Positions 17,353 to 26,950 of a stretch of DNA of 64,000 bases are shown in pieces. Where the stretch lies: positions 1,178,001-1,242,000 of the forward strand of contig NZ_CM001165.1 of the NCBI RefSeq assembly GCF_000213055.1, given 5' to 3'. Within the stretch, counting starts at the first letter, position 1; each line of letters opens with the position of its first letter. The DNA is from Streptomyces sp. Tu6071. Lineage in GTDB: Bacteria > Actinomycetota > Actinomycetes > Streptomycetales > Streptomycetaceae. The notes beneath the pieces were generated by a model. That model worked only from the letters and a program-made list of their open reading frames with translations, made no database searches and was not told the origin of the DNA. Both the position numbers and the translations under genes were made by a program.

Positions 17353-17842
17353 CCTCAGACCCTCTCATCCCCCACGAGATCCCACATCGCCGGTCTCTGC
17401 CCAGGGGCTCTTGTCCCTCTCACCACGACGGTCTCCGCCCTGCCGCCCCCCTCAGAGGGCTCAACTACGAGGCACGTACGCGTCATCGTGTCCACCGGCG
17501 TCCTGCTGGGGCGATGAACTGTCTTGGCCGCACGCCCTCCGGGCTGTCCTCGGCGAGCAGCCCGAACGCCGAGCGGTGCACGAGTTCAGTCCTCCCCTGG
17601 TGGGCGACGGGGCCATCGAGGGACGAGCCCTCGTGATTCCGGCCGCCACCGGTCCCTCGCCGACAGACGAACACCCAGCGGGCCTCACGGCCACGGGCCA
17701 GGGGGCTTGTCCAGTCGCGCGACTGGAAGACCGGTCGGCTCACACCTGTTCTTCCGTCGCACCGCCGTGCAGGCCGAGCGGATCGAGCCGGACCTGATCA
17801 TCCCCATCCGTGGCCCAGGAGCGGCCGTAGGGCCGTCTCTGG
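17353..17842. other. 490-bp gap with no supportable gene
   Basis: A minus-strand frame (17743-17483) reads for about 60 residues with plausible composition (RTELVHRSAFGLLAEDSPEG), but it has no recognisable family or clear start. It may be a gene remnant. No strong hairpin was noted apart from ordinary GC-rich sequence. Confidence 0.3.
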
Positions 17843-18379
17843 TCAGTTCTCGGGGGTGCGGCTCGCGTCGTGCCTCTCCGTCGGTGAGAGGTCGTGAGCG
17901 GGAAGGCACTCCATCAGCAGATGGCCGCCCTGCCCACCGACCGGGCGGAAGCCCGCTTTCGCCCAGGCCCGGATGGCATGGGCGTTCCGCGCTTCGGGGT
18001 CGACAGTCACCCGCGTCCAGCCCAGCACCGTATGGAGATGCCGGACGAGTGCGCGGGCGGCGTCAGGGCCGAGACCTCTGCCCTGGGCCTGAGGCAGGAG
18101 GACCATGTCGATGCCCCCCTGGTCGGGACCGGCGGGCACGTATTGGGCATAGCCGACCGGGACGGGCCGGGAGAGGATCACGAAGGACTCCACGTCGGGG
18201 CGGCGTCGGCCCGTGTACTTCGCGGCGACTTCGTCGCGGGTGAGGGGTCGCCCACCCCAGTACCGTACGAATTCGGGGTCGGCGAACCAGCGGGTGAGCA
18301 GGGCCAGATGCGCTTCGGTGGCCGGGACGAGGCAGGTCAGATCGCCCTCGACGACCCTGGCCTCCGGCTCACTGTGCAT
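17843..18379 (-). CDS. GNAT acetyltransferase, AAC(6')-like
   Basis: A 178-residue N-acetyltransferase. ATG at 18379 is chosen because a good GAGGAG site lies about 13 bases upstream; the longer frame adds a non-homologous Arg/Pro stretch. The fold is visible: TRWFADPEFVRYWGGRPLT near the N-terminus, GIDMVLLPQAQGRGLGPDAA with the acetyl-CoA-binding Q/RxxGxG/A loop (Q-G-R-G-L-G), then ARNAHAIRAWAKAGFRPVG. This layout matches the RimJ/AAC(6')-type subgroup, which includes aminoglycoside acetyltransferases and siderophore-type enzymes. Neighbours do not indicate the substrate, so resistance is only one possibility. Confidence 0.85.
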   Translation of the reverse strand: MHSEPEARVVEGDLTCLVPATEAHLALLTRWFADPEFVRYWGGRPLTRDEVAAKYTGRRRPDVESFVILSRPVPVGYAQYVPAGPDQGGIDMVLLPQAQGRGLGPDAARALVRHLHTVLGWTRVTVDPEARNAHAIRAWAKAGFRPVGGQGGHLLMECLPAHDLSPTERHDASRTPEN

Positions 18380-18544
18380 TGCTGTGGCTCTCCTCGCAGG
18401 TGTTTCCCGGCTCGATTGTCCCGGGAAGGGGCTTCCCGGGTCCACAAACGGGCGTGATTCATGGGATTATCTCCTGCAATTGCTCCCATTAGGTGATGCG
18501 CGGCCGATGAGGTGCCCTAGGGATGTCCGGGGCGTTGAATTGGC

Positions 18545-19276
18545 ATGGAACCTCGCGAACTGTGGGAACGCAATACCTTGCTCGCGGAAGCATTCTGCGG
18601 AGCGGATGACTGGGTCCGGAAAGCGCAGTCGGCGATGGACGAGGCTCTGGCCAGCCGGACCCGGGTGCTCGCCGCCTTTGCCGTCACCGTCGGAAGCGAC
18701 ACCGCCGTCGCCAACTTGATGGGCCTGGGCGAGCGGGAAGTACGCCTGGCGCGGCGGACGGTGGGCAAGGACGACGCCCGGGACGTGGCCAACCAGTTGC
18801 TGAGTACTCCTGCCGCGCGATCCGCTCCTGCGGAAACGAATCCTCTCCCCGACGGCCCAGGTCCGGAGTCCGCACCGGAGCCAGTCACGACGTGGGAGGG
18901 CGAGCGGCAGGCCGAGGGAGCGGAAACGTTCATTCCGCACCCGCGAGCGCAAACCCCCGCACCGGCGTCGTGGACGCAGACGAACGCCGGGGCGGCGCCG
19001 CCCGAGGACACGGTCGTGTCCTGGAACGAGCACATGGACTCGGTGCTCCAGTGGAGCTGGAGATCGGGACTGGACATGCGGACCGTCGCCGGCGAACTCG
19101 GTCTGAGTCCGCAGGACATCTTCCTGCGCGCCCAGCTCCTCGCGGCGGAAGGCCGGTTGATGCCCTCGACGCCTTCCTCCCACGAGACGCAACCCGGGCG
19201 GCATCGGCGCCACGAATCGGCGCACAACCTTGTCAACGGAGATCCGCGCACCCTTTTCAGTACCCGCAACTACTAA
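18545..19276 (+). CDS. Two-part hypothetical protein, probable helix-turn-helix ends
   Basis: A 243-residue cytoplasmic protein that I do not recognise. Residues 1-~90 are helical (ELWERNTLLAEAFCGADDWV ... TAVANLMGLGEREVRLARRT) and end in a segment resembling a helix-turn-helix. A ~60-residue Pro/Ala/Glu-rich linker follows. The C-terminal part (~160-210) again looks like a small HTH: HMDSVLQWSWRSGLDMRTVA, then GELGLSPQDIFLRAQLL. It may therefore be a nucleic-acid-binding protein with two related modules. ATG at 18545; the ribosome-binding site is weak. The region just upstream (18460-18500) is unusually AT-rich for the window and probably contains the promoter. A terminator follows at 19307. 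Confidence 0.65.
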   Translation: MEPRELWERNTLLAEAFCGADDWVRKAQSAMDEALASRTRVLAAFAVTVGSDTAVANLMGLGEREVRLARRTVGKDDARDVANQLLSTPAARSAPAETNPLPDGPGPESAPEPVTTWEGERQAEGAETFIPHPRAQTPAPASWTQTNAGAAPPEDTVVSWNEHMDSVLQWSWRSGLDMRTVAGELGLSPQDIFLRAQLLAAEGRLMPSTPSSHETQPGRHRRHESAHNLVNGDPRTLFSTRNY

Positions 19277-19306
19277 GAACTTAGAAAAAACAGCAGAACA
19301 CAACGA

Positions 19307-19347
19307 GCGGGGCGACCTCCCGGGAGACTGCCCCCGCCTTTCTGTTT
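19307..19347 (+). terminator. Rho-independent-like terminator
   Basis: GCGGGG (19307-19312) pairs with CCCCGC (19332-19337), with an inner CTCCCGGGAG palindrome in the loop, followed by CTTTCTGTTT. It lies 30 bp after the stop of the gene at 18545-19276, in an AT-rich patch that also contains CTAAGAACTTAG. Confidence 0.65.
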
Positions 19348-19511
19348 CATGTCCGACCGGGTTCCAGTTGACTATTACCTTTTACGTAGTTCCCGCTCAA
19401 CCGCGAGCTGCCGGGAGGAGAGCCTTGCCACCTTCGTCGGCGCGGCCGTGATTGGCCGGCGCGTGCGGTACGTGGTCGGTCCTTTTGCTTCCCGTGAGGG
19501 GTGGTGAGTGG

Positions 19512-19916
19512 TCAGCGGCCGTGCGGGGGGCCCGAGTACGTCTCGTGGTGCAGGGCGAGGAATAGTGCGGCACCCAGGAGCCAGACTCCGATCAGCGCGG
19601 GGATTGCGATGTTGACGATCTTCCTTCCTGGCAGGTCGATGCGCGCGATGTTCGGATCGTGCGCCTCGTAGCGCACCGGAACTTCCCGGCCCAGGGGGAG
19701 TTTCCCGACTCCTGAGGACTGGGATTGGAACGTGTACCGGGTGCCGTCCGCGTCGGTGAAGTCGATGATTGCGAAGACGGCGTCGTGCGCCGCGTTGTGC
19801 GAAACCACGCGACCCCTGGCGTACGTTCCGCGATGTTTCAGACGGTACTGCACCCGCACCTCACGGAATGCGAAAAGGAAAGGGATGAGGCTCGCTACCA
19901 GGAAAATGAAACTCAT
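19512..19916 (-). CDS. DUF3592-type membrane protein
   Basis: A 134-residue protein. An N-terminal membrane helix (MSFIFLVASLIPFLFAF) and a C-terminal one (IVNIAIPALIGVWLLGAALF) flank an external beta-rich domain: GTYARGRVVSHNAAHDAVF, DGTRYTFQSQ, LPLGREVPVRYEAHDPNIAR. That layout and the VRYxxxDPxxAR pattern are typical of DUF3592, a family of small envelope proteins of unknown role. ATG at 19916 with GGAAAG upstream. It lies 70 bp downstream of the polytopic membrane protein gene and may be co-transcribed with it. Confidence 0.8.
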   Translation of the reverse strand: MSFIFLVASLIPFLFAFREVRVQYRLKHRGTYARGRVVSHNAAHDAVFAIIDFTDADGTRYTFQSQSSGVGKLPLGREVPVRYEAHDPNIARIDLPGRKIVNIAIPALIGVWLLGAALFLALHHETYSGPPHGR

Positions 19917-19987
19917 GGAAGTCGCTTTCCGGAGATGGCCAATTCATCGCAGCGGGGCATGCTGCCGGGGTACGTGCGGTCAGCGGG

Positions 19988-20953
19988 TCAGCGGCGCCAC
20001 CGCATGCCGTGGTGGTGGCGCAGGCGATGAATCTCCCACCACGCCAGGACCGATACGGTGACCGGCCCACCGAGGACGGCACTGATCGCCACCGGCCGCG
20101 GAAACGGCGGCAAGCCGCCCGCTGACTGACTGACGAGAGCAAACACCCAGACCGCGATACCAGTCGTCAGGGCCGGCAGCGCGGGATGAAGGGCGGAAAA
20201 GCTGAAACCATTACGGACCGCCGGCCCCGACACGAAGCACACGAAGTAGACGATCCACCAGAACGGCGCCCAGATGACCAAAGCTGCCACGCAGACAAAA
20301 AGCAGATTGTCCTCGGTCACCGTCTGCGGCATGACAGACGACAGAGCCGTCAACGACCCGACGAACAGAGCCGGCAGAAGCAGCCAGGCACCCACATACT
20401 TCAGGACAGTCAGGCCACCGTCCCTGAAGTGCGCCCTCATCAGCAACCGCCGCTGCCGCGTGGCGATCCCGTACAGCGCCGCAGCCACCACCACCGCACT
20501 GGCCAACGCCAACCACGGCGCCAGATACAGCCGTTGCACGAACTGATCGAACGCGTCGGCCACCCCACCGTAGACAGCCAACAGCCCACCGGATACGGCG
20601 ACGGCAGCCCACGCACGTATCCGCTGCGCCCTCAACACCGCATCGTCCACGATCCGCCCTCGCGGATGACGGGGAAAAGAACGACGGGCAACCCGCCGCG
20701 CGGACCTGGCCACTTGATAGAAGACCAGCAGCGGCACCGTGAGCCACCACATGCACGGCACCAAAAGCACCAAGGCAGCAGGACGCACACTTCCCGGACG
20801 CGGACCCGGGAGCAACTCGGCCGGCCGCGGCCACTCATCCTCACGCACCACCCGCCACAGCGGCACGTAGGGACGTGGCGGGACGGGTGGACGCCGCGGG
20901 GGACGAGGCGGCGGCTGCGGGACGCGCCCCACGTCGCCTGAGCCCGGATCCAT
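19988..20953 (-). CDS. Polytopic membrane protein of unknown function
   Basis: A 321-residue integral membrane protein that I do not recognise. ATG at 20953 is chosen because GGAAGGGG lies directly upstream; a longer frame adds an Arg/Pro-rich tail. A Pro-rich cytosolic N-terminus (~1-60) is followed by about seven hydrophobic segments, for example VLLVPCMWWLTVPLLVFYQV, APWLALASAVVVAAALYGIA and FVCVAALVIWAPFWWIVYFV. The C-terminus is short, basic and His-rich (HRLRHHHGMRWRR). The leader contains, 255 bp upstream, one copy of the conserved palindromic element found again at 38.6 kb. GC content is somewhat lower than in surrounding genes. Confidence 0.7.
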   Translation of the reverse strand: MDPGSGDVGRVPQPPPRPPRRPPVPPRPYVPLWRVVREDEWPRPAELLPGPRPGSVRPAALVLLVPCMWWLTVPLLVFYQVARSARRVARRSFPRHPRGRIVDDAVLRAQRIRAWAAVAVSGGLLAVYGGVADAFDQFVQRLYLAPWLALASAVVVAAALYGIATRQRRLLMRAHFRDGGLTVLKYVGAWLLLPALFVGSLTALSSVMPQTVTEDNLLFVCVAALVIWAPFWWIVYFVCFVSGPAVRNGFSFSALHPALPALTTGIAVWVFALVSQSAGGLPPFPRPVAISAVLGGPVTVSVLAWWEIHRLRHHHGMRWRR

Positions 20954-21762
20954 CTCAACCCCTTCCACAGCGTATTGAGAGGGACGCCCAGTGCTGCGAA
21001 GAGGTTCCCAACGCCCCCGCAGTGGCACAGGACATGGCCTGTCGCGCTCGACCCGAGCCGGATCGGACCGAGCCTTCCCCTCAATCACCCCCACGGCGAG
21101 AGCGCCGCTCGACGCAGCGGGCGCCTCCGGGCGGAGCCAGGGGGAGGACGGGCGAACTGGGGCGGGGCCCCGGGAAGTCGCGCCCGTTGGTGGAGCCCTG
21201 GAGGGACCGGGAGAGAGTGTCAGCGGTGACACAAGGGATGCGCGCAGGCGTCCCCCACGGATAGGTCCGATATAGGACGACGGCCGAAGAGGCGTGGCAG
21301 CGGACGTTCGCAGGGCTTCCTCGCCGACCGGCTCCTGAGGGAAGTGTCAGTCGCTGCGGCGCCGCGTCCGCCACGAACACCGATGCCGGACCCGGGACGG
21401 CACGGAACCTGGTGGCCCGCACCGAATGGCACGAGCGACATGCCGCCCACGACGCGGTCGCCCGCGGCCCGCGCGACAGGCGGCCCGTGACCGCCCCCGT
21501 ATCCGGACGGGCAGGGTGCAGAGGCGTGTCATGGGTCGTCGGCCGGCAACGCGGCCCTCCGGCGGCTTCGAGTGGCCCGCCCGCGCGGCTTTCACCGGCA
21601 CGGTCCGACCACCGGCTCCGGCGGCGTACGAAGGCCGCCCATGCCCCTGACGCCCGTCCCAGGGGGAAGTGCGCAGTCCCCGGCCCCGCGGCCGGGGACT
21701 GCGGTGGGCTCGCCGTCCGCGCCCCGCTCAGTCCGGGCGTGAGCGAAGGGGCGGGATCGCCG
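20954..21762. other. 809-bp gene-poor gap
   Basis: No gene could be supported on either strand; long frames here are Arg/Pro/Gly-rich shadows. Its one notable feature is the conserved palindromic element at 21205-21268, oriented toward the leftward membrane-protein gene. Confidence 0.45.
21205..21268 (-). promoter_or_regulatory. Conserved ~65-bp palindromic element, copy 1
   Basis: It contains the perfect 6+4+6 palindrome GTGTCAGCGGTGACAC (21217-21232). Flanks, including ACAAGGGAT and GCAGGCGTCCCCC, align with the reverse complement of 38575-38640 over about 65 bases with few mismatches. Read on the minus strand it precedes the membrane-protein gene at 20953 by about 250 bp. It may be an operator, a promoter block or a structured leader RNA. 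Confidence 0.6.
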
Positions 21763-22323
21763 TCACCAGCTGGAGTTGTCGTCCGCGAGGTGCCAGAGGC
21801 GGTCGGCGCTCGGGTAGGAGGTGTCGAGGTGGAGAGTGTTCCAGCTGCCGTCGTTGTAGCGGTTGAGGGTCATGGCGAGGTCGGTGTCGACCTTGGGCTG
21901 CCAGAGCCACCAGCGGGAGGTGTTGTCACCCTCGGGACGCAGGACCCATCGCTGGAGATCGGACCCGTCGCAGGTCCGCACGACGATCGTGGTGCCGCGG
22001 GCGGGCTTCGCGTCGGACGGCTGGAGGCACTTGTCGGCGGCCTTGTTCTTCAAGGTCAGCGTGTAGCGTCCGCCTTCCCACTTGCCGTCCACCTCGTCCC
22101 ATGCCTCGGTCTTGTGCTTCCACGCCGGGTCGCGCAGGGAGACCGCGGTGGCGCCTTCGGCCGTGGAGTCGCCGTACAGCGCGAGGCGGCTCCCGTCCGT
22201 CCGGTTGATCAGGTCCTGGCCCGTGCGGTCGGCCGCCGAGGCGCTTCCCGCACCGAAGGTGGCGAGAAGAGTGACGGCGGCTGCGGCCGCGGTCAGGGCA
22301 CGACGGGGACGGAACGTGGACAT
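21763..22323 (-). CDS. Secreted ricin-type beta-trefoil lectin protein
   Basis: A 186-residue exported protein. ATG at 22323 follows AAGGAGA. Residues 1-31 are a Sec signal peptide (LTAAAAAVTLLATFGAGSASA-A). The mature part looks like a carbohydrate-binding ricin B/RICIN-type domain: LINRTDGSRLALYGDSTAEG, LKNKAADKCLQPSDAKPARG, TTIVVRTCDGSDLQRWVLRP, with a Cys pair and the QxW-like QRW motif. No catalytic domain is present, so it is likely a stand-alone sugar-binding secreted protein. It is monocistronic, flanked by gene-poor stretches on both sides. Confidence 0.8.
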   Translation of the reverse strand: MSTFRPRRALTAAAAAVTLLATFGAGSASAADRTGQDLINRTDGSRLALYGDSTAEGATAVSLRDPAWKHKTEAWDEVDGKWEGGRYTLTLKNKAADKCLQPSDAKPARGTTIVVRTCDGSDLQRWVLRPEGDNTSRWWLWQPKVDTDLAMTLNRYNDGSWNTLHLDTSYPSADRLWHLADDNSSW

Positions 22324-23368
22324 TGTTCTCCTTCGATGGCGGGTCTTCGGTCATCGCGTCACGGCGCCGGCTGGAAACGGCCCGGACAGCCCCGGGCGAA
22401 CCGAGGCCGTGCCGGTCGACGCCACTCGCTCAGCCTGAAGGCCGCGACCGAGCGCTGTGTGAGGCCGAGGAGCGGCAGACCAGCCGTGCGGCCACGCCCC
22501 CTTCGCTCCGCGACTCCCGCCGGTACAGAGGGGAATCGTTTCGGCGAGCAGACTCCGCCCACCCGCGCCGGGAGGGGCGAGTATGGCCGGGTTCGCACGC
22601 GCGGGTGACCCACCCGACAGCCCGGGTCACCCCCAGGAGCGAATGAAGACCGAACGATGGTCTGCCGCTGGGCGTGAAGCGCGTTCCGGTACCCGGCCGG
22701 GACGTCTTCTCGCGACCGCACGGGGACCGGGAAGGCAGCGCCTTCGCCACTGCCGACGGCGGGAGCTGGCCCGGGCTCGGCGCGAAGACCCTTCGGGTGC
22801 GACCCGCCGAGGCGTTGGTGCCCTGATCAGGCACGTCGCAGGCGGTCGCTGAAGCCCGGGGCGCCGGGTGCGGGCTCAGGGTCATGCTGCCGGTGTTCGC
22901 GTCGCGGCGGTGGCTACGCTCTCCACGAGATCGAGGGCGATCACCGCCCAGTACGGCGAGCACGCCGCGCAACGACTGTTCACCCCCGCACTCGACCGTG
23001 TGGCCGGCCGCGAAAACCCAAGCCGCAGCACGAGCCGCTCGGGCTCGACGCCGCCCTCCAGACCCTCGCACGTACGTGTCGTGGTCCTCGCTCACCGCGA
23101 ACAGCGTCGTGGCGACGAAGCCCCCGGTGCTCCCCGCCGGTATGCGGTACGCGCCCATCCTCACATTGCCGCTCGCCCGATCGGGCCCGTCCGCGAAAGA
23201 TCGGGCCCGGCCGCGAGGAAGCGCGCGTGGGAGAGCGAGTGACGGATGCCGGGCAGGGGTGGCGGCGGAACGAGTGCGGGCCCGGCGGGCACCCCGCGGG
23301 GCGGCCGGCCGGCCTCGGGCCGGTGGGAGTTGTGGTGCAGTCGCTGAGCCGTGCCCGCCCGGCGGGTC
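22324..23368. other. ~1-kb gap, largely degenerate
   Basis: No intact gene is supportable. The only protein-like stretch is the broken reading at 22882-23164 on the minus strand, listed separately. Elsewhere all six frames give Arg/Ser/Pro-rich shadows. The region separates the lectin gene from the XRE regulator. Confidence 0.4.
22882..23164 (-). pseudogene. Possible frameshifted gene remnant
   Basis: From a GTG at 23164 the minus strand reads MRMGAYRIPAGSTGGFVATT then LFAVSEDHDTYVR. The sense then continues in another frame as EGLEGGVEPERLVLRLGF. A single small indel near 23066 would join them. Family not recognised; supported only by composition. Confidence 0.2.
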
Positions 23369-24271
23369 TCAGGACGTTCCGGGGTCCGGCGCGGCGTGGG
23401 CGGCACCGTCCCCGGTCGGGCCCTCGCCGCTCCCGGCCGTGGCCCGGTCCGCGAGGAGCGCGAGGGCCTCGGCGGAGGGTGAGTGCGGTTCGACGGTGTG
23501 CATTCCGAGGACCAGTTCGGGCTGCCCGACCGGCGTGAACGCCTCGTACCCGAGCTCCATGGGGCCGACGACGGGGTGGTGGTAGCACTTGCTGCCGTGC
23601 TCGCGCAGGTACACGTCGTGCTCGGCCCACCAGCGGCGGAAGTCGGGGTCGCGCACGGCGAGGTCGCCGACGAGATCGGCGAGCCCGGGGTCGTGCGGGT
23701 GCGCGCCCGCGTACCGGCGCAGCTCGGCGACGATCTTGCGGGCGGTGGTGGCCCAGTCCTCGTACAGTTCGCGGGCCGCGTCCACCGTGAAGAGGTAGCG
23801 GACCATGTTCCGCTGCCCGGGGGGCAGGGAGTCGAGACCGGTGTAGAAGGCGGCGCCGAGCGGGTTGACGGCGACGAGGTCCTGCCGCGGTCCGAGGACG
23901 AGCGCGGGCACGTCGGCCATGAGGTCCAGCGCGCGGCGCAGTCCGGGGCGCAGGCGCGGGACGGGGGCGGCGGCGCTCCTGGCGCGGGCCGGTCCGGCGA
24001 GGGCGAAGAGGTGGTCCCGTTCGGCCGGATCGAGGCGCAGGACACGGGCGACCGCGTCGAGCACGGCGGCCGAGACGTTCTTGGTACGCCCGCGCTCCAG
24101 GCGCTCGTAGTACTCGGCGCTGACCCCGGCGAGCAGGGCCACCTCCTCGCGCCGCAGCCCCGGCACCCGGCGCACCCCCATGGAGGCCGGCAGGCCCGCG
24201 TCCTGCGGGCTGATACGGGCACGACGCGTGCGCAGGAATGCGCGCAGGTCGTTGGCGGCGGGGTCGCTCAT
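23369..24271 (-). CDS. XRE-family regulator with MmyB-like ligand domain
   Basis: A 300-residue transcription factor. Residues ~35-90 are the helix-turn-helix (GLRREEVALLAGVSAEYYER, LERGRTKNVSAAVLDAVARV). The C-terminal MmyB-type domain (~105-275) contains ADVPALVLGPRQDLVAVNPL and the WWAEHDV and GYEAF segments that in this family bind a small hydrophobic ligand. It is divergently transcribed from the aldo/keto reductase across 157 bp, the usual arrangement for these regulators and the oxidoreductase they control. ATG at 24271. It probably represses both genes through the site at 24306-24325. Confidence 0.9.
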   Translation of the reverse strand: MSDPAANDLRAFLRTRRARISPQDAGLPASMGVRRVPGLRREEVALLAGVSAEYYERLERGRTKNVSAAVLDAVARVLRLDPAERDHLFALAGPARARSAAAPVPRLRPGLRRALDLMADVPALVLGPRQDLVAVNPLGAAFYTGLDSLPPGQRNMVRYLFTVDAARELYEDWATTARKIVAELRRYAGAHPHDPGLADLVGDLAVRDPDFRRWWAEHDVYLREHGSKCYHHPVVGPMELGYEAFTPVGQPELVLGMHTVEPHSPSAEALALLADRATAGSGEGPTGDGAAHAAPDPGTS

Positions 24272-24305
24272 GCTCCGAGACTAGCCGCGCGGGCCGGGCG
24301 CAGCG

Positions 24306-24325
24306 GGGGGTCTGCCGGTACCCCC
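24306..24325. promoter_or_regulatory. Candidate operator between XRE regulator and reductase
   Basis: GGGGGT (24306-24311) and ACCCCC (24320-24325) form an inverted repeat with an 8-base centre, midway between the divergent starts at 24271 and 24429. Confidence 0.4.
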
Positions 24326-24428
24326 TCTGCCCGTCACCCCGTCCCAGCGCGACGTGTCGCCCTCGCCGCTCCCGTGATGCAGTGGAAAAGAACCAGCCAT
24401 CAAGGACGAAAGGGATGGTGAGCCCGGT

Positions 24429-25445
<1,017 letters not shown>

Positions 25446-25550
25446 CCGGCCCCCTGCCCCCACTTCTCCTGGCCCCCAGGACGGGGTGACCCCTGCGGGC
25501 TTGCGCGCGGCCGGCGGCGGGGCCGCGCGCGGTCGGCCGGTGGGCCGGGG

Positions 25551-25940
25551 TCAGCCCACCGGTGTGCCCACCAAGACGCGCCAGCGCGGCAGTTCGGAGA
25601 ACGGCACGACGAGGCAGAGCAGCGTCACCGGTACGGCGAGCCAGACCGGCCACAGGACCCAGGCGGAGGCGGTGGCGGCGACGAGCTGGAGCAGCAGGAG
25701 CAGGATGGTGACGATGCCGGGCACGGCGACGGGCGAGTCGCCGCCGGGCCGGTCCCCCGGGGTGGAGAAGACGGCGGGCAGTCCGATGAGGAGGACGTCG
25801 GCGAGGACCGCGAGGAGGATCGAGTGCGGCCACAGGGCCCAGGGGGTGGCGACCCAGGCGATGAGTTCGGTGGCGAAGCGCAGGCCGCCGCGCAGGTTGT
25901 CGTGGCCGGGCTTGGCGAGGCGCGAGGAGTGGTCAGGCAC
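25551..25940 (-). CDS. Small four-helix membrane protein (DUF2568/YrdB-like)
   Basis: A 129-residue protein. Residues 20-125 hold about four membrane helices: LRFATELIAWVATPWALWPH, ILLAVLADVLLIGLPAVF, VTILLLLLQLVAATASAWVL, LAVPVTLLCLVVPF. The opening 'N-LRGGLRFATELIAW' resembles the YrdB/DUF2568 family of unknown function. It overlaps the 3' end of the alpha/beta-hydrolase gene by 8 bp (25933-25940), so the two are co-translated from one leftward message. Confidence 0.72.
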   Translation of the reverse strand: MPDHSSRLAKPGHDNLRGGLRFATELIAWVATPWALWPHSILLAVLADVLLIGLPAVFSTPGDRPGGDSPVAVPGIVTILLLLLQLVAATASAWVLWPVWLAVPVTLLCLVVPFSELPRWRVLVGTPVG

Positions 25941-26811
25941 GGGCGTGGCTCGCGAGGAAGCGGGTGATGAGGGCGGCGGTTTCGGCGGGGCGTTCCGCGT
26001 GGAGGTAGTGCCCGGCGCCCTCGACGACCTCCAGGGTGCCGGTGCCCGGGGGCAGGGCGGCCACGATCGCCGCGCCCTCGGCCGCGGGGTCGGGGAAGTC
26101 CGGGTCCGCCGAGCCCATGACGACGAGCACCGGGACGGTGACGTGGGCGAGTTCCGCCTCGGCGTCCGCCCCGTTGGTCTTCATGGTGAGGAGGAACTGC
26201 CCCATGCGCTCGGGCTCGGAGAGCTTGGCACGCAGCGCGGCGGTGTACTCGGCCCAGTCCGCCGGCTTGGCCGGATAGGCGGCGTTCAGGTACCGGAGCC
26301 ACATGCCGAGGCTGCGGAAGGCGACGGTGGCGCCCATGAGCAGTCCGCCGCGCCGGTAGCGGCGTACGCGCAGCATGGCGCCGAGGTCCGTCTTGGGCAC
26401 GCGGGTGAAGGGGTTGAGTTCCACGACCGAGCTGATGAGTTCGGGGGCCCGCGCGGCGGCGATGGTGGCCGCGCCGCCGGAGAGGGACTGGCCGACGAGG
26501 ACGGCGGGCCCGCCGAGGTGCCGGACAAGTGCCAGCAGGTCGGAGGCGACGTCGGAGCGGGAGATCGACGCCCAGCCGGTGCTGGAGTCGCCGTGCCCGC
26601 GCAGGTCCGCGGCCACGACCCGGTAGCCGGCCGCGGCGAGGAGGGGCGCGAGGAAGCGGTACGACTGACGCAGGTCGCCGATGCCGTGCGAGAGCACGAT
26701 CAGCGGCCCGTCGCCCGTCGACTCGTAGGCGATGCGGCCGTTGTCGACGCTCACGTAGGACGGGGGAGCGGCGCTGAAGGCGCCCGGGTCGGGCAGGGCA
26801 GGTCTGTTCAT
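25933..26811 (-). CDS. Alpha/beta-fold hydrolase
   Basis: A 292-residue cytoplasmic esterase, epoxide-hydrolase or haloperoxidase-type protein. Oxyanion segment VLSHGIGDLRQS, then DLRGHGDSS, nucleophile Ser in VLVGQSLSGGAA, acid in VVMGSADPDFPDP, and His in VEGAGHYLHAERP: the full triad is present. It is divergent from the TetR-type regulator at 26951, with a long inverted repeat between them, and sits upstream of an overlapping membrane-protein gene. The unit is most likely derepressed by a small lipophilic inducer bound by that regulator. Substrate unknown. Confidence 0.88.
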   Translation of the reverse strand: MNRPALPDPGAFSAAPPSYVSVDNGRIAYESTGDGPLIVLSHGIGDLRQSYRFLAPLLAAAGYRVVAADLRGHGDSSTGWASISRSDVASDLLALVRHLGGPAVLVGQSLSGGAATIAAARAPELISSVVELNPFTRVPKTDLGAMLRVRRYRRGGLLMGATVAFRSLGMWLRYLNAAYPAKPADWAEYTAALRAKLSEPERMGQFLLTMKTNGADAEAELAHVTVPVLVVMGSADPDFPDPAAEGAAIVAALPPGTGTLEVVEGAGHYLHAERPAETAALITRFLASHARA

Positions 26812-26849
26812 GGTTTTCGTCCAGGGAGGTGAAGGGAGGGGAGAGCTAG

Positions 26850-26904
26850 GATGGACGCCAGAATAGAACCAGCCTGGGGTTCACTCTTTGGACTGGCGTC
26901 CATC
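26850..26904. promoter_or_regulatory. Long inverted repeat, candidate TetR operator
   Basis: GATGGACGCCAG (26850-26861) and CTGGCGTCCATC (26893-26904) are perfect 12-bp inverted arms. Between them lies a second pair, GAACC (26866-26870) and GGTTC (26878-26882). The block fills the divergent promoter region of the hydrolase and TetR genes. Confidence 0.6.
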
Positions 26905-26950
26905 GAAAGTAGAGCACACCCGCAGGCGCGACGAAAGCAAAGAAGAGGTA

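Noticed and set aside
17483..17743. An 86-codon minus-strand gene upstream of the GNAT gene
   Set aside because: Part of it looks protein-like, but there is no family, no clear ribosome-binding site and no conserved context.
17843..18379. Calling the GNAT enzyme an aminoglycoside-resistance gene
   Set aside because: The fold fits several substrates and no resistance context is visible.
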